The notes: a model not told the origin generated them from the sequence alone. Positions 27,001 to 36,900 are shown, counted from the first letter of the stretch. The stretch: 64,000 bases of DNA from Brachionus plicatilis (GCA_010279815.1 QEOQ01000207.1:900490-964489), one strand, 5' to 3'. A program made the numbers and translations.

Positions 27001-29846
27001 TAAATCTTTTTAATGAAAAAGAATTTGTAAATAAAACTAAATAAGGCAGACCAAAAAATTTAGAGAAGTGGAGCGTCAGAAAAGAGCTTTAAATTTTTTT
27101 TGCGTCAAAAAGTCATTTTGACGAAATAATTTTCTTAGAATTAATATTTATTTTGACTCATAAATTATAATTTCGAATAAAATATATTTTTTCTCTTTAA
27201 CACAATTTTTTGTGTTTAAAAGTCATTTGTGGAGAAAAGAATTTTTTGTTATTTTTATATAATTACCCGAATTTTAAATATTCACCTTACTTTAAATAAT
27301 TCAATTAGGCATCAAGTTATAATTTTTAAACTGTTTTAATAAATTCAAATTATTGCGTAAAATAGTTAAGGAAATTATTATGTTTGGATTTTTATAAATT
27401 TATATCACAAGCTTAATCCTTGGAAATATTCAATGAATTTAACAGATTCATTGAACAAAGTTCAATTATTTGTGGAACTCAAAAAGTTTTTTATCAACAG
27501 TTTAAATTTTTTAATACAAAAAATTAAAAATATGTAGCCAGATAATTAAAAATAATAAAAAAAGACTAAAAGAAATTATATTAGCGATCTGATATTTAAA
27601 ATCAAAAAATAACTTATGATTTAACAAAATTATTTTTTTTGCATTTAAAGGCTTCCTAGCAATCATAAAGTGTTTTTTTAGTCGATAGTTCAATTCAACG
27701 AATATTAGTAAAATAAGACAAGATTCATAGAATATTTTAATAGGAAAATATTTAAAAAAAAAACCCAAAATTTGACTAAATTTAATTAATTTAACGTTGT
27801 TTTTAAGGAAAAAAATATCTGAAAAAAAAATTCTATGATAAATTTTCTATGAATTTTTTTCTATTAATAGTTTTATGAAATAATTAATCTTTGAAAAAAA
27901 TTCGATGAATTGAATCACCTTTTTTTTTAAAATAAGTGAATTTTTATTTTAATCCAGTTGAATTAAAATTGTGTCTATTAGAATTAGTTAATACTAAATT
28001 TTAATTTATTTTAGCTAATTTATGGAAGTTCAGCATCAAATGAATATGACTTGCAGGCCATTGAGTGCATAGCTGATTACTGGATAGCCTCTATCTCAAA
28101 TCGAAAAGATTTTGAGCTTTCAAAACTAAAATATAAAATACCCTCACAATTCACATCACAACCAGTTAAACTTAGTAGTTTACAGCAAGCTCTAGAGAAC
28201 ATTCCGCCTTTACAACTTGAAGCGCCAGAGGCATGCCACCTTCTGCCTTCGATCGAAACAGTTTTAGGAGATGACGTTTTTATAATGACCCGACTGAGCA
28301 AACTAATCGACTGTTTGCTTACTTCACCAACTATGGTAAAAGCCTTCAACAGACCATTGACGCCTATTGATAGTAAATTTAATAATTAACCTTCAAATTG
28401 GGGTTTTGACTCTTTTATTATTTAGATAGCGTGGTACCACAAATTAATTCCAACTCAACTAACCCAATTGTCTACCAATTCAACACATTCTCTACTTCTA
28501 GCTTTATGGCATCGCAAAACAAAAAATACAATGATTTGAATGAATACTGCAACATGATCTTGACTACCAAAATACCCAAGACTTATTCCAAGGTGAGTTA
28601 TTCTATTTTTTAAATTATTATCTTATTATTATAATCACCACAAACAATTATTATTTATTCGTTCTATTTTTTTTATTCTTGCAAAAATTATTTAACTTTT
28701 TTTAACCCTAAAAATTTTATTGTATATTTCTATCAGTGTTTTTATCTCATTATGTGCAACGAGCTACCATAGGCGACCTCTCATGTAGGACGCCTCCGCA
28801 AGCTAGTCGTGCTGTAGCTTTTTTATAATAATAATAATTAATATTTTCAAATTTTCAATTTGATTTTTTTTATTTAAAATTTTATTTCTAAAAGGAATAT
28901 ATCAATGAAAAAGTTAAAAAGAACGCTGGATGGAGTACTTACAACTATTGGATTGTGAACGAAATGAACTTGATTAGCAATCTAATAAATACCATTAAAA
29001 GTCATGCACAGGTAAAAATCAGTTAGAAAAATGTTGAAAAAAATTTAATCAAAAATATAAAGATTATAAAAAATGCCACAGAAAGTCGTAAACTTGGCTG
29101 GGAGATCAACTCTGAAGTTCTAGAAGTAGCAGACAGCTTGTACTATAACCAAATACCTAAATTATGGTGCATTTTATCCGGCAGTGAATCTCACTTCAGC
29201 CATTATCCTTTGGGATCGTTTCTTAATGATTTATCAGTACGATTTCAGCATATAGACAAATGTCTTACAATAGGAAGAGAAAAAAATCCTGCCTTTAATC
29301 TAGGAGCATTTTATTTTCCACAAAATTTGTTGTCAATCTTCAAATTCGAAACTTTGAAGACAAAAAATCAAGCCGAAGATTTTGGTTGTGTTGAAAGTTT
29401 GGTTTTCCAGACTGAAATGACTTCCAGAGACAAAGAACACGTAAAAATCCTAAATAATTTTTTTGTTTTATGTATTAAAAATTAAATTTATCTTATTTTT
29501 TTTCCTAATAAAGTTAAGAGATCCACCGAAAGAAGGAATGTTTGTGTATGGTCTGTATCTATGGGGATGCCATTGGGAAAAGAGCACTTCAGAACTAGTC
29601 GATCAGCCGATCAAATTTAAAGAAGGAAATATGCCCCTACCAGTTATTCATTTGACATGTTGGTTGGAATCTGAAAAGCCCCTTTTTAATGATACTACCA
29701 AATCCCAAGATCTGTACAAATGTCCTGTGTTCCCGAACAGAAATGAGAGAGATCAAAGTGTTTTTGATATTGATTTAATTCATGCTGGAATACCAGCTAT
29801 TAAATGGGCGATGCGAGGAGTATGCGCTACACTAAAGCCTTATTAA
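609..29846 (+). CDS. Axonemal-type dynein heavy chain, 35 exons, divergent motor
   Basis: ATP-driven microtubule minus-end motor subunit of a ciliary dynein arm. Exons I traced: 609-3079, 5124-5235, 5569-5765, 5813-5911, 5964-6528, 6593-6934, 6986-7145, 8956-9064, 9117-9305, 9357-9443, 9582-9608 (optional), 9752-10092, 10354-10538, 12083-12282, 13132-13272, 13329-13574, 13624-13776, 13834-13958, 14014-14169, 16330-16516, 16573-17165, 18412-19205, 19257-19705, 20207-20388, 22478-22682, 22739-23469, 24362-24547, 24606-25368, 25406-25795, 25848-25976, 28015-28372, 28426-28592, 28895-29011, 29063-29440, 29514-29846. All are GT-AG, and the summed length keeps one frame to the TAA. Domain order is linker, AAA1-4, stalk/MTBD, AAA5-6, C-terminal region. 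Best match by eye is the DNAH5/DNAH8 (outer-arm) class; subclass uncertain because the motor is divergent. The N-terminal tail (DHC_N1) is not visible, so the first exon may continue a gene that starts upstream; an in-frame ATG at 635 is the alternative start. AATAAA follows near 29906. Confidence 0.93.
3265..3459. repeat. GTGACC/GTGATC-rich repeat in dynein intron 1
   Basis: Repeated short palindromic words (AGGTGACCA, TTGGTCACCTAATATGTGATCA, GGTGATCA, ACGTGATCA) resemble those of the 12305-13092 element and the kinesin intron at 55028-55630. Boundaries are uncertain; the foldback element at 3460 abuts it. Confidence 0.5.
3460..3822. mobile_element. Foldback element with exact 9-bp target duplication
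   Basis: Begins GGCATTGTGAAATTTGGTAC and ends with the complement of GGCATTGTGAATTTCGGTAC. The flanks are aacaaaaaa on both sides (3451-3459 and 3823-3831). The arms carry a TGTAGCAGCTGATACATCCT segment, and a second, internal partial copy makes it look composite. A 9-bp duplication with long inverted arms suggests a Mutator-like non-autonomous element; no transposase is encoded. Confidence 0.75.
3861..4299 (-). pseudogene. Pogo/Tigger-type transposon remnant, C-terminal end of transposase
   Basis: The end sequence CAGTCGTGTCGCATTAATCC preceded by TA is typical of pogo-group ends. The reverse strand encodes a short open tail ('STAEEESIKHCTYRSVLDAL ... LNQVSVLNI' then stop) like the C-terminus of Tigger/jerky transposases, but no catalytic domain remains. 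The far side ends ACTG followed by TA, so this may be an internal-deletion derivative. Confidence 0.5.
4981..5052. repeat. Short GC-richer tail ending in (AAT)n
   Basis: A segment of higher GC (GGCTCAAGTGGTGGCCTCAG) runs into AATAATAATAATAATG. This looks like the 3' end of a retroposon copy; low support. The rest of dynein intron 1 (3080-5123) beyond the listed elements shows nothing I can name. Confidence 0.3.
5124..6934 (+). CDS. Dynein exons: end of linker and AAA1
   Basis: The AAA1 entry sequence 'VITPLTERCFLTILQA' is followed by a Walker A 'GKPNSGKT' (5730-5753) and a Walker B 'LFDEL' (about 5976-5990), so nucleotide binding at the main ATPase site looks possible. The usual 'MNPGYAGR' segment after Walker B is changed to 'VNPNFCLIST', which removes the Gly-Arg. 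'VPLQLRSMFRVIALLEPD' corresponds to the conserved 'LPDNLKALFRPVAMMVPD' block. The last exon (6593-6934) bridges to AAA2. Splice phases are consistent: 5235 (phase 1) to 5569 gives better spacing to family members than adding the tiny open piece at 5311-5340. Confidence 0.88.
6986..10092 (+). CDS. Dynein exons: AAA2
   Basis: Walker A 'GQPCTGKT' lies at about 6999-7022. After a 1.8-kb intron carrying an antisense LINE, 8956-9064 supplies 'FGSLSQNNEFKDGFL', the equivalent of the family's FGRLD...WTDGI block. 9117-9305 supplies the Walker B-like 'LCLDGE' and 'LKNGD', and ends 'NASPSLLSKT' where the family has NASPATVSRMG. The arginine of that motif is therefore lysine here. The 27-nt exon 9582-9608 is in frame and optional. 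9752-10092 (or from 9743, also in frame) encodes the helical region ending 'GEWDLWSQR'. Confidence 0.85.
7380..8480 (-). pseudogene. Decayed LINE reverse transcriptase, antisense in dynein intron
   Basis: On the reverse strand, read with frameshifts and stops, from high to low coordinates: 'GSKRGIKNCRPFSLTSIVG', 'KLIERMLRNEIMN', 'VVYTDFSKAFDKVP' (about 8245-8280), 'INDLLEGFNSINL', 'NLNKFKAMYLGKR', 'KVQRRATK', 'YEDRLKYLNLISLENR' and 'IRLYKILNGFEKV'. This is the order of a non-LTR reverse transcriptase of the jockey/CR1/L2 group, from before the finger/palm motif A to the C-terminus. It lies wholly within the AAA2 intron (7146-8955), is not functional, and should not disturb splicing because it is antisense. 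Confidence 0.8.
10354..14169 (+). CDS. Dynein exons: AAA3 and start of AAA4
   Basis: AAA3 keeps a good Walker A 'GPRGCGKSK' (about 10483-10507) and, after a 1.5-kb intron, 'RLNFSGATN' and a Walker B 'IFIDDIDVP' (about 12218-12245). The conserved NDIPxRLKR motif is weakened to 'RSIDSRLLR'. 13624-13776 matches the 'IFNLRD' helical block ('NMKTIITILQ' then 'NLRMLSDTQ'). The intron after 12282 holds a 788-bp transposon with a target duplication and an assembly gap of Ns at 12890-12979. 14014-14169 leads into AAA4; I used the acceptor at 14011-14013 because the nearer TAG puts a stop in frame. Confidence 0.85.
10977..11325. repeat. Transposon debris: AT-hook tail and inverted repeat
   Basis: The reverse strand of 10977-11055 encodes 'VEALNVILPKKRGRPTKKQK' followed by a stop, an AT-hook C-terminus. 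Beside it, about 11049-11125 and 11225-11325 form an imperfect inverted repeat (TATTTAAAATAACTTTATTT...). The whole sits in the AAA3 intron 10539-12082; the rest of that intron shows nothing recognisable. Confidence 0.4.
12305..13092. mobile_element. 788-bp non-autonomous DNA element, exact 8-bp target duplication
   Basis: Terminal inverted repeats GGGTCATGTCCAGAATGTGA / complement, flanked by gtcaaatt on both sides (12297-12304 and 13093-13100). The interior is built from TGTGATCA-type words and a 20-bp tandem repeat (from about 12761, interrupted by Ns at 12890-12979). A 74-codon reverse-strand open frame at 12462-12686 with a CxxC shows no recognisable domain. It sits in the dynein intron after the AAA3 Walker B exon. 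An 8-bp duplication fits hAT- or P-like transposition. Confidence 0.8.
12761..12880. repeat. 20-bp tandem repeat within the 788-bp element
   Basis: The unit GATCAAAAAAAATTTTATGT is repeated head to tail, identical in four successive copies from 12781, and runs towards the assembly gap (N) at 12890-12979, with degenerate units on the far side. True copy number is hidden by the gap. Confidence 0.85.
14274..14702. mobile_element. 429-bp hAT-like MITE relative
   Basis: Starts CAGAGTTGGAATCAAAAGTC and ends GACTTTAAACTTTTAACCAACTCTG. The internal AAGTCxAAGT words match the 391-487 and 62028-62333 copies. The flanks tatgaaat / tacgaaca agree at only 5 of 8 positions, so this is an older insertion. 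Lies in the dynein AAA4 intron (14170-16329). Confidence 0.6.
14918..15273. mobile_element. Young foldback element, 153-bp arms, exact 9-bp duplication
   Basis: Arms 14918-15070 and 15121-15273 are reverse complements with only two mismatches by eye, separated by a 50-bp loop. Ends are GGCATCTTGAAGTTTAGGAT. The flanks taataaact occur on both sides (14909-14917 and 15274-15282). The inner arm end CTCTGCAAAAACTCTGCAA recurs in the 61348 element. No coding capacity. Confidence 0.9.
15340..15475 (+). pseudogene. Possible transposon C-terminal coding remnant
   Basis: An acidic open stretch 'YDYDHTDEVEESVDDINLNL' is followed, after a frame slip, by 'GSPDSNSNSDSKSDSDNE' and a stop with AATAAA overlapping. 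It resembles the acidic tail of a mobile-element protein but no domain can be named. The rest of the intron to 16329 has no recognisable feature. Confidence 0.3.
16330..17165 (+). CDS. Dynein exons: AAA4 with degenerate nucleotide site
   Basis: The frame and surrounding sequence ('LLNNGECNDLFSNDEMDGL', 'IKREYPN', 'RVRRNLHICLSLQPNGDTF') are clearly AAA4 of an axonemal dynein. The Walker A position reads 'LLIGNIGNHLTSLVK' where relatives have a GxGGSGKQS-type loop: no GK[S/T] remains. The Walker B position reads 'GIIFSSKDLF', without the acidic pair found in relatives. AAA4 is therefore unlikely to bind nucleotide in the ordinary way. The exon ends in a polar, Ser/Thr/Pro-rich stretch that precedes the stalk. 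Confidence 0.85.
17253..17598. mobile_element. Old foldback element of the 9-bp-duplication family
   Basis: Ends GGTTTCGTGAAGTTTAGTGC and the complement of GGTTTTGTGAAATTCAGTAC. The flanks ttgaattta / ttgaatttt match at 8 of 9. The arms have many mismatches (GCAACATGCTGCAACATTCAAAG versus its partner), so it is older than the 14918 and 61348 copies. It lies in dynein intron 17166-18411, which otherwise shows nothing. Confidence 0.65.
18412..20388 (+). CDS. Dynein exons: stalk coiled coil and microtubule-binding domain
   Basis: Coiled-coil strand 1 runs through about 18510-19000 (charged heptads such as 'KQAEIDSEESLKILIDKTTA'). The microtubule-binding domain follows ('SCIERIRAFQNPPAMIGQIM', matching the family's '...IRxxxxPPxxVxxVM'). 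A 51-nt intron (19206-19256) sits inside; its length is a multiple of three, so retention would stay in frame. After 'AVESYL' there is an extra stretch of roughly 35-40 residues rich in Gly, Ser, Lys and Asp before 'YASEDAATLVNYVIAI'. Strand 2 starts at 'CIPLKTAKDKVEAIKYEQAE' and continues in 20207-20388 ('LEELQAKFDASAVNKHKLH'). Confidence 0.87.
20389..22477. other. Dynein intron without recognisable content
   Basis: About 2.1 kb of AT-rich sequence between the stalk and AAA5 exons. No open frame with protein-like composition, element ends or tandem repeats were noticed. Similarly featureless are introns 19706-20206 and 23470-24361. Confidence 0.6.
22478..29846 (+). CDS. Dynein exons: AAA5, AAA6 and C-terminal region
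   Basis: 22478-22682 carries 'AAYICYCGPFDRDTR' (AAA5 entry; relatives have FLSYLGPF). 22739-23469 follows with the family's 'PLICD...INWLK', 'HFLLLTDCDVAN' and 'FRIFLHTGND' blocks. 24362-25368 gives the AAA5-AAA6 helices and 'PIVLMYQEES'. 25406 onward has 'GNWVLLLNCHNS' (family GGWVLLQNCHL), 'PPTSLMLNS' and 'RCGWNSPYTLNFTTEEF'. The C-terminal domain ends 'DPPKEGMFVYGLYLWGCHW', 'LPVIHLTCW', 'YKCPVFPN', 'KWAMRGVCATLKPY'. The intron at 25369-25405 is only 37 nt. The stop is TAA at 29844-29846. Confidence 0.9.
26374..26580 (-). other. Unassigned open segment in dynein intron, antisense
   Basis: In the 2-kb intron 25977-28014, the reverse strand has an open run of about 65 codons that begins after an AG ('TQTVPNIELNKSAMVCLSNE'), continues 'HSSWEARNTHYVIREPVRTI' and stops at 26374. 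A GTAAGC donor-like site lies about 67 nt upstream of the run. The composition is protein-like and unlike the surrounding DNA. I do not recognise the family; it could be the last exon of a nested gene or a mobile-element fragment. Confidence 0.3.
28740..28850. repeat. GC-richer retroposon-like 3' end with (AAT)n tail
   Basis: Within dynein intron 28593-28894, CAACGAGCTACCATAGGCGA through GCTAGTCGTGCTGTAGC is much more GC-rich than its surroundings and is followed by TAATAATAATAATTAAT. It could be a LINE/SINE tail; no tRNA fold or coding frame is evident. Confidence 0.35.
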
Positions 29847-31087
29847 ATCTAACAAAATTGTAAAATTAAGTCGTTTTGTTACTAAATTTAATTTATAAAA
29901 ATTATAAATAAAAAATTGATTTTGATTTTTAACTTGTTAATTGATCTTAAATTAGCTTTCTTTAAGAGGGAGAAATTTTTTTAAAAAAATTAAATATTCT
30001 ATCAACTAAATTTAAAGAAAAGAAAGGAAGAAGAAATTTTAAGAAAAGAATTACCAGCTATTTTGTTTTATTGAGAATTAATTTTGAATGTCTTCTTTAA
30101 TTAAGCAGGATTTTGAATTTAAAAATTTTATTTTCTTCATGTGCCAGAAATTTTTAAAGAAAAACAGAGTATCTAAAAAGGTTAAAATGGTTAATATATT
30201 GCTTGTTTAAAAACTTAAGTGGGCTTTATAAAGAAGATTCAATCTTACTCAAGAAGTATTTTGTTTTTTAAAATTGCTCAATTTTTACATTTCTTTTAAA
30301 TTGGCTAATTTTTTTAATAATTTTTAAAAAGAGAGGCTGGGATTGCTAGTCGAACAAGCTGTAGCTTGTTTGAGCAAGATGTAAAAGGTAAAATGAAAAT
30401 TAAACTTTTTTTTTAATTGTAAAAATTAATTTTAAATAAATATTTTCTTTTTAAATATTCAAAAAAATTTTAAAAAATCACACAAGATTTATGCTAGCTT
30501 CATACAATTAACTTTCACAATTTGTTCTGTAGATATTTAAACCTAAGATATATAATTTTATATTCACTAAATTCTGTTAATTTATTCTGTTTATAGAATA
30601 AAATAAAAATTCTTTTTAATTAATTAAATTAATTTGTTCATATAAAATTTAACAAATAAAGAATTTTAATTTGCCTTTTTTTAGCTTTATTTACATCGGC
30701 ATCATATGAACCCATCCGACTATTATTATTGCATTAGTTGTCAAGATTTGAAGATAATTTAGTATACCGCCAATAAACTTTTTAAAAGTACCGTCTTGGC
30801 TACTTTAGACTCTGTACTTTATCTAGATCCATCATTGTTTAAAAATATATCACTTGAATAACTTATATTTACATTTTGTTGATTGTTAATTTGGATATCT
30901 AGAAAATCTTGGTACTTATATTCATTACTTGAATCAGTCGCTTATTCACCCGGCTAGGTATTCGATAAATCTTTATTCGAAACCTGCTATGTATTCTTCC
31001 ACCACTATGACAACCATAAATGCAGAATCTCCAACATGCCTCTCACTCAACTCAAAATGTCGATTCGAGACTGTTAGGAGAAGTTTA

Positions 31088-31525
31088 TTAAAGGCCTCAT
31101 GTTTTAAAAAATTTGAAGGAATTTTACATTTAATTTTATAAATGATCCAACTACTGTATTAGAATAATAATGCACAGAATTTCCTCTAAAGACCAATTTG
31201 GAATTTGTGCGAATTTTAAAGATGCTAAATGGATCTAATAGCATTTATATAAATAAGGTGCATAAGCGGATTGATAACAAGATGAACAAGGTATTTTTTC
31301 ATTTCGAAATTTTTGGGTATATTTTCAAATTTTTGGCCCTAATTTTATATGTTGAAAAAAATAAAAAAATTTAAGTTATAATTATTCTAAAATACTTTTT
31401 ATTTTTTCTCTTATTTTTTTGAAATAAAAGTAATAGAGTTGATCTTAAAGGCCTCATGTTTTAAAATATTGGAAGGAATTTTATATTTAATTTTATAAAT
31501 GACCAAACTACTGTATTTGAATAAC
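31088..31525. repeat. Direct repeat pair of about 80 bp
   Basis: 31088-31167 and 31446-31525 share 'AAAGGCCTCATGTTTTAAAA' and 'GGAATTTTA(C/T)ATTTAATTTTATAAATGA', about 360 bp apart. The intervening and upstream DNA (from about 30690) contains short protein-like but broken frames, suggesting mobile-element debris. The rest of the intergenic interval 29847-31991 shows nothing else. Confidence 0.55.
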
Positions 31526-31991
31526 TTTTATTCTTTAATATTAGTTTTCTAAGAATCAATTAAGACAAGGAATATTTTCTATCAAATTTGATACTCAGAA
31601 ATTTGATTATTTTTTTGTCTTCCGATTTTAAATCTACAAACCGTTAGTCTAAAATTAATTTTTTCATTTTTACATTAAGAAAAGTCCATTTGTAGTATAG
31701 TTTATTTACATTGCCTTTTTATATACAATTCTTCTGAATAAAAATCACTTCCTATTTTTAAAAAAATATTTTATTTTGATCACGAAAAAAAAATTTATTT
31801 TATATTTAATGTTTACTTTTTTAGTTACCAGCTCTTCTCTTTGTTCTTTTTATTTTAGAAAGAATAAATTTTTTTGATAAAATTTATTGATAAATACATA
31901 ATATAATATGAACAAAAATCTATTAAAAAAATCATTATTATTTAAAATTTTAAATTAAATATTATAAAAATCTTAAAAAGAATCTTAAATC

Positions 31992-33993
31992 TTAAAAAGA
32001 AACATTTGAAGGTATTTGATAATCATTATTAAATTCGTTCTCATTGTTTACAATATTTTTCGCCTCAATTTCATTATTTACAAGTGTTTCTTCGACTTCA
32101 ATAGTGGTTTTGAAAATTGTTTGAATAGATTCCTCAGCTAAATCATCATCAATGCTATCATCAAAACACGATCTATACACACTTTTAACACCAGTTTTAT
32201 TCAATGCTTGATATGAACAATCATCTGTTTCCTTTTGATCAACATCTTTATTTTTCGATGGCGGCAAAGTCTTCGGTGCTGAGGGAGTTGAAGTAAAAGC
32301 AGATTCTAATTTTGGCAAAATCACATGCGACTCAGATGGTGTTTTTTTAGATTCTTTGTTGGCACACTCTAAATCAATAGCTTCTTGTCCACCAGTGACC
32401 AAACCATTAGCCTGAATATAACAATATTCGTTTACTTTTGACAATTGAGTATCTTTTGAACTTTCTTTAACAATGCCTATTTCATCATAAGTCTCTATTG
32501 AGTTGGATTTACAACCGGTATTAATAGTTTCTTTAGAATTTTTTTTTACCAGGACAAGTTTTAAAGAATCATCAGACAATCTTTTCAAATTGTTTTCCAT
32601 GATTGAACTGCTATTTGCCAAAACAACACTTCTGTTTAATGCTAAATTGTTAGATTCCAAATAGCCATTTACCAGTGAAGTGTCATTGAATTGTGAATTA
32701 TTTCCAATCAAATAAGGGTCCAAATATTTAACTGAATTTGCAAAAAAAGTTTTTCTATTCATTAAAATTAAAAAAATAATAGCTGATGTTAGAGCAATAA
32801 TTAGAACTACAAGAGAAATGATAGTTTTAGTTGACAGTTCATTGAAATTAGAAGGAATTTTATCAATTTTTGTTATTTCGCTAACAGAGGCATATTTTTC
32901 CGACTCGAATTTAGCACTATCAAATGTGAGACTTGAGTTGGTACTATTTATAATTTCTGTCAAATTTTCATTGATGTTGAATTCATTTAAAAATTCAGTT
33001 TGATTGATATAAATTAAAGTTTCGTTGGTGATTGGAACATTAGTTGTTGTTGATGCTTCTGGTTCGTATTTTTCCTCAGTTAATTCTATTATAGGATCAG
33101 GCTTTTTAATTGCTTCAAAGTAAAGAAAAAAGCCCTTCTGGCTGAAAAAAAGATCACTTCTGAACACAATTGTAGCGTCAGTAGTGTCATTGTAGATTAG
33201 GGTGAAGCTTTTTTTGCCATAAATTTTCTCCTTATTGTTTATTTGTAAGTAATCAGTGGGGCTAAAGTGGCGCTTGCTCAGGCCTTCAGTCTCAAGATCT
33301 ATTAGGAAAATTTCAATTCGCTTGATTTGCTCATTCATCTGAAGAGTTAGTTGACAAAATTGACCCGAGTCATACGAACTCGGATAATTTGGTGTATGAA
33401 TGAAGCCGATCAATGGATGATCGATTACTCCTCCAGGACACACATTATATTTTGGTATGTTAATCTGATTGATGTTGCCTAAATTTTTTAAAATTTAGAA
33501 ATTTTATTTTTGTCAACTTTTAAAAAATTTTATTACTAGGAATGCATTGAAACGAGACAGATAAAATTTTGGCCTTAAAATCACAGTTCGATCCGTCAAA
33601 TCCATACTGGAATCTTTTTGCTTCTAATTTTATTACACATTCTTGTTTACCATTGCATTTATTGGCAATTTGCTGGGTTGGATATGCAGAGCAAAGAATA
33701 AGAGATTTGAGAGATTTTGTAGAGTTTAGGGTTTTTTGTCCATCGCATTGGTTCAAGTAATCGTTGGTATATTGGACTGTGGTAATTATCAAGCGTTTGG
33801 TCTTATCTTCGCAATATATTCTATGACTTTGATCCCTAGTGCTTTCTCTTATACAAATGGGTTCTGTTGTGATTTTTTCTAAAGAAAATATTTTAATTTT
33901 TTTCGTTGAATATTTCATTTTTTTATAAATACCTGAATTGAATTGTTTTGGACAAAAAATCAAAATCAAAAAAGCTAATTTGATAGTGATCAT
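31992..33993 (-). CDS. SUEL-lectin/CUB single-pass membrane protein (paralogue A)
   Basis: Three exons on the reverse strand: 33993-33933, 33878-33537, 33478-31992, about 629 aa. Residues 1-20 form a signal peptide ('MITIKLAFLILIFCPKQFNS'); I chose this ATG over the one at 34041 because it gives a clean signal. A SUEL/galactose-binding lectin-type domain follows ('CIRESTRDQSHRIYCEDKTK' ... 'CNGKQECVI', 'FQYGFDGSNCDFKAKILSV', 'FQCIPS'). Then comes a CUB domain ('CPGGVIDHPLIGFIHTPNYP' ... 'DYLQI' ... 'IVFRSDLFFSQKGFFLYFEA'), an Asn/Thr-rich stalk, one transmembrane helix ('ISLVVLIIALTSAIIFLILM') and a cytoplasmic tail of about 230 aa with tyrosines such as 'YDEIGIV', 'NEYCYIQ' and 'CSYQAL'. Introns are 54 and 58 nt. 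It is probably a cell-surface carbohydrate-binding receptor or adhesion protein; the exact family is unknown to me. Confidence 0.85.
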
Positions 33994-36900
33994 TGTGATT
34001 TTGTGGAACTGAATAACTTTAGTAAATCTAAAATAAAACAAAAAAAATTTTTAATTTATACAAAAAATTGTTAAGAAAAATTGACCTTTTTTTTAAGTGT
34101 TTGATCGCTGAACTCAAACAAAAAAATCTCTATTCTTGCTCACAGCTTTACACTGTTTTAATTAATAACCTGGAATTTTAAGAAGGAAATAAATAACAAA
34201 AATAAAAAAATTCGATTTCATGGCTGCTTTTTTTTTACTATATTTATTCTTTTTTAAATGTGTTAAAAAGATGGTTATCATTTTTTATCTGATCAAAGAT
34301 GTAACAAATTGTATACATTAAACCAGAGAAAAAATTAGATAATCGAACCCGATTTGAAAGTGGGTAGCCTCTAATTTTATTTATGACGCGTACTGTATAG
34401 ATACCAAATTTTATACATGATGGCTTTGGAGATAAATATGGTATTCTTAAGTGATATTTTAATCTAAAAAAAATATTTACTTAATTCGAACCTCAAGTGT
34501 GAAAATATCAAATGACTCAGATCGTTAATGAACCAGAAACATGTTATTCAAAACTTTGATGATATAATACTTAAAAATAATTATAGGCTAGTCAATAATT
34601 TGTTTTTTACAAATATTTATTCAACATGTGAATCTAATAACACTTTTTACTTTAATTGTTTTATTCAAATCGCTTCATGCTGCTTTGATTATGTAAAATT
34701 TTTTCACGGTCATTTTTTTTTATTTACAACCCGTAAAAATCATAAAAAAAAATCAACTAGTATAACTACCGTCCATTATTGTAAATTTTAGCATGATTGA
34801 AATCCCTAAAATATTCAATTAACATCTTTCATTTAAAATGAAACTTATTCAGTTAAGGTTATTCTAAATATTATCAAAAAAATTTAAAAATTTTTTATGT
34901 GCTATTTTTTAAATATTTTCGTCTAGAAAATCCTCTATTTCTACATATTTTTATTATATTAATAACTCAATCAAACCAATAACAAAATCATTAAATTAAT
35001 TTAAATAGTTACAACTGTGAAAAATTAAATAAATGTTACTGAAATTATTTTAGTATAAGGATGATTAAAAATGATTTAATGATTTAAAAAATTAATCAAA
35101 CTAAAATTGGACTAAGAATCTACTTTTCAGATTCTAAAAATTTTCTTAAATGCAGAAATTACTTTTTTTTTAACAATATTTATTACTTTTTATTCTTAAA
35201 GGATTTATTTTCTTTCCTTGCTTTTTGAGTACAAAAATTTTGTTCTTTATAACTAAGTAAGCATCAGAGAAAGAATTAAAATTTTTTTAAAATTCGAATT
35301 TTTTAATTTAAAAAATAATCTTTAAAAATCAGTTGTATCGTTTGTATTCAATTTATTCAATCTAGGAAAGAAAATTCTAATTATTAGAAATAATTCCAAT
35401 TTTTAAACCAAAAAGGACAAAATATTGTAAAAACAAACAAAATTAATTTTTTTAGAATTAAAAACATTAGGGAAGGAAAATAATCTTATCCCGATGAGCC
35501 TGCTATAGACCTTAAAAAAACAGTGAAAAAGCATCATCTAACTGTTTGATTTTTTTTTATTTAGAATTTTTAGATCAAAGTATAAAGCACAATAATTTCC
35601 CAATTAAAAAATACTTTTTAAATAATCTCAATGAAAACGAACTTTTAATTCTACAAAAAACATCAAAAAAAAAACAAAAATTCAAAATTTAATTGGAAAA
35701 AAACTACTTAATTTAGAAATTGGAATATTTTATGAAATATAAAATATCATATTAAAATGTCGGATTTAGAATTTATCTCTAAAAAAATCAATGTCACCAA
35801 AGAAATAAAGAAACAATGAACAAAATTATCTCTAATATTAATAGAAATTTTTTACTTAAGATTTTAAATATTTTTTTAAAATGAATAAGCAATTTCAAAA
35901 AGGAGATAATAAAAAAAAAAGAAAGTTTACATTTAAAAAATTGATAAAAATCAATGAAACTCTGGATAGTCTAAAATACTTTAAAAATTCAATGAATAAA
36001 TAAAATGATATTTTATCATTAAACTTTCCTCTTTAAAACAAATATTTATCTTTGTATGTGAATTAAAAAACCAGTATCATTTGAATTTAATCTATTATAA
36101 AAAAAAATATTTTTAGACCGTTAGATTAACATGTTGATAAACAAATCAATTGAATTTCTCATCAACTAAAAACCTTGTCAAAAAAAAAGAATGACCGATT
36201 TAAATTTCTAAGGTTACTAAAATCCACTAATATTTCTCAGTCGTGTCCTTAATTTTTTCTCAATTATATTAAAAGCCTCAAGGTAATTAAATTTTTTAGA
36301 TGTTAACCTTTAATTTACAAATTTTAATTCTTTAGTATAAGGCAATTTTTCTATTAATCACCTATTTTATTTTCAAAAGAAAAATGGTTCTTCTATCAGC
36401 TAAATGTTGACTAACTTTTTTTATAAGCAATGGCTTTGTTCCATTTTAATCTAAGCTGCTTTAATCATAATCAAATATTAAATTTAAATAAATTTAATAT
36501 CAACTGACAAATTATAAATGTTCTAATAAAAAACATTCGATTCTTTTTCAGCTCAAAGTCAGTATTGATCATTTTGGAAAAAAAATTAGATTCTATATTT
36601 CAGAGATGACCTACTAACAATTTTGTGTATATATCCTAATCAATAATATCATGATATCATGCTGAACTTTAACATTTCATTTAACGCTTCAAAGATTCAT
36701 TTTATTTTTATGAATAAAAAACTAGCCTTGATTTTAAAGTCTTTATAAGACAATATTTAAAATCCTTGTTACTAATTAATATATCAAGTTTTTACTATAA
36801 AAATACAAATGGAAAAATGTTTACTTAATTTGTAAGTTGTTTATCACCCTTCACACAATGTATCAATATTTATTAATTTGAAAAAAAATTGTTTTCTGAT

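Noticed and set aside
28741..28810. GC-rich segment that could be a tRNA gene
   Set aside because: No acceptor/anticodon stem pattern or T-loop GTTCRANNC could be fitted; a retroposon tail with (AAT)n fits better.
34528..34791. 87-codon frame upstream of paralogue A
   Set aside because: Asn/Phe/Lys-rich, no domain, no composition shift; likely chance.
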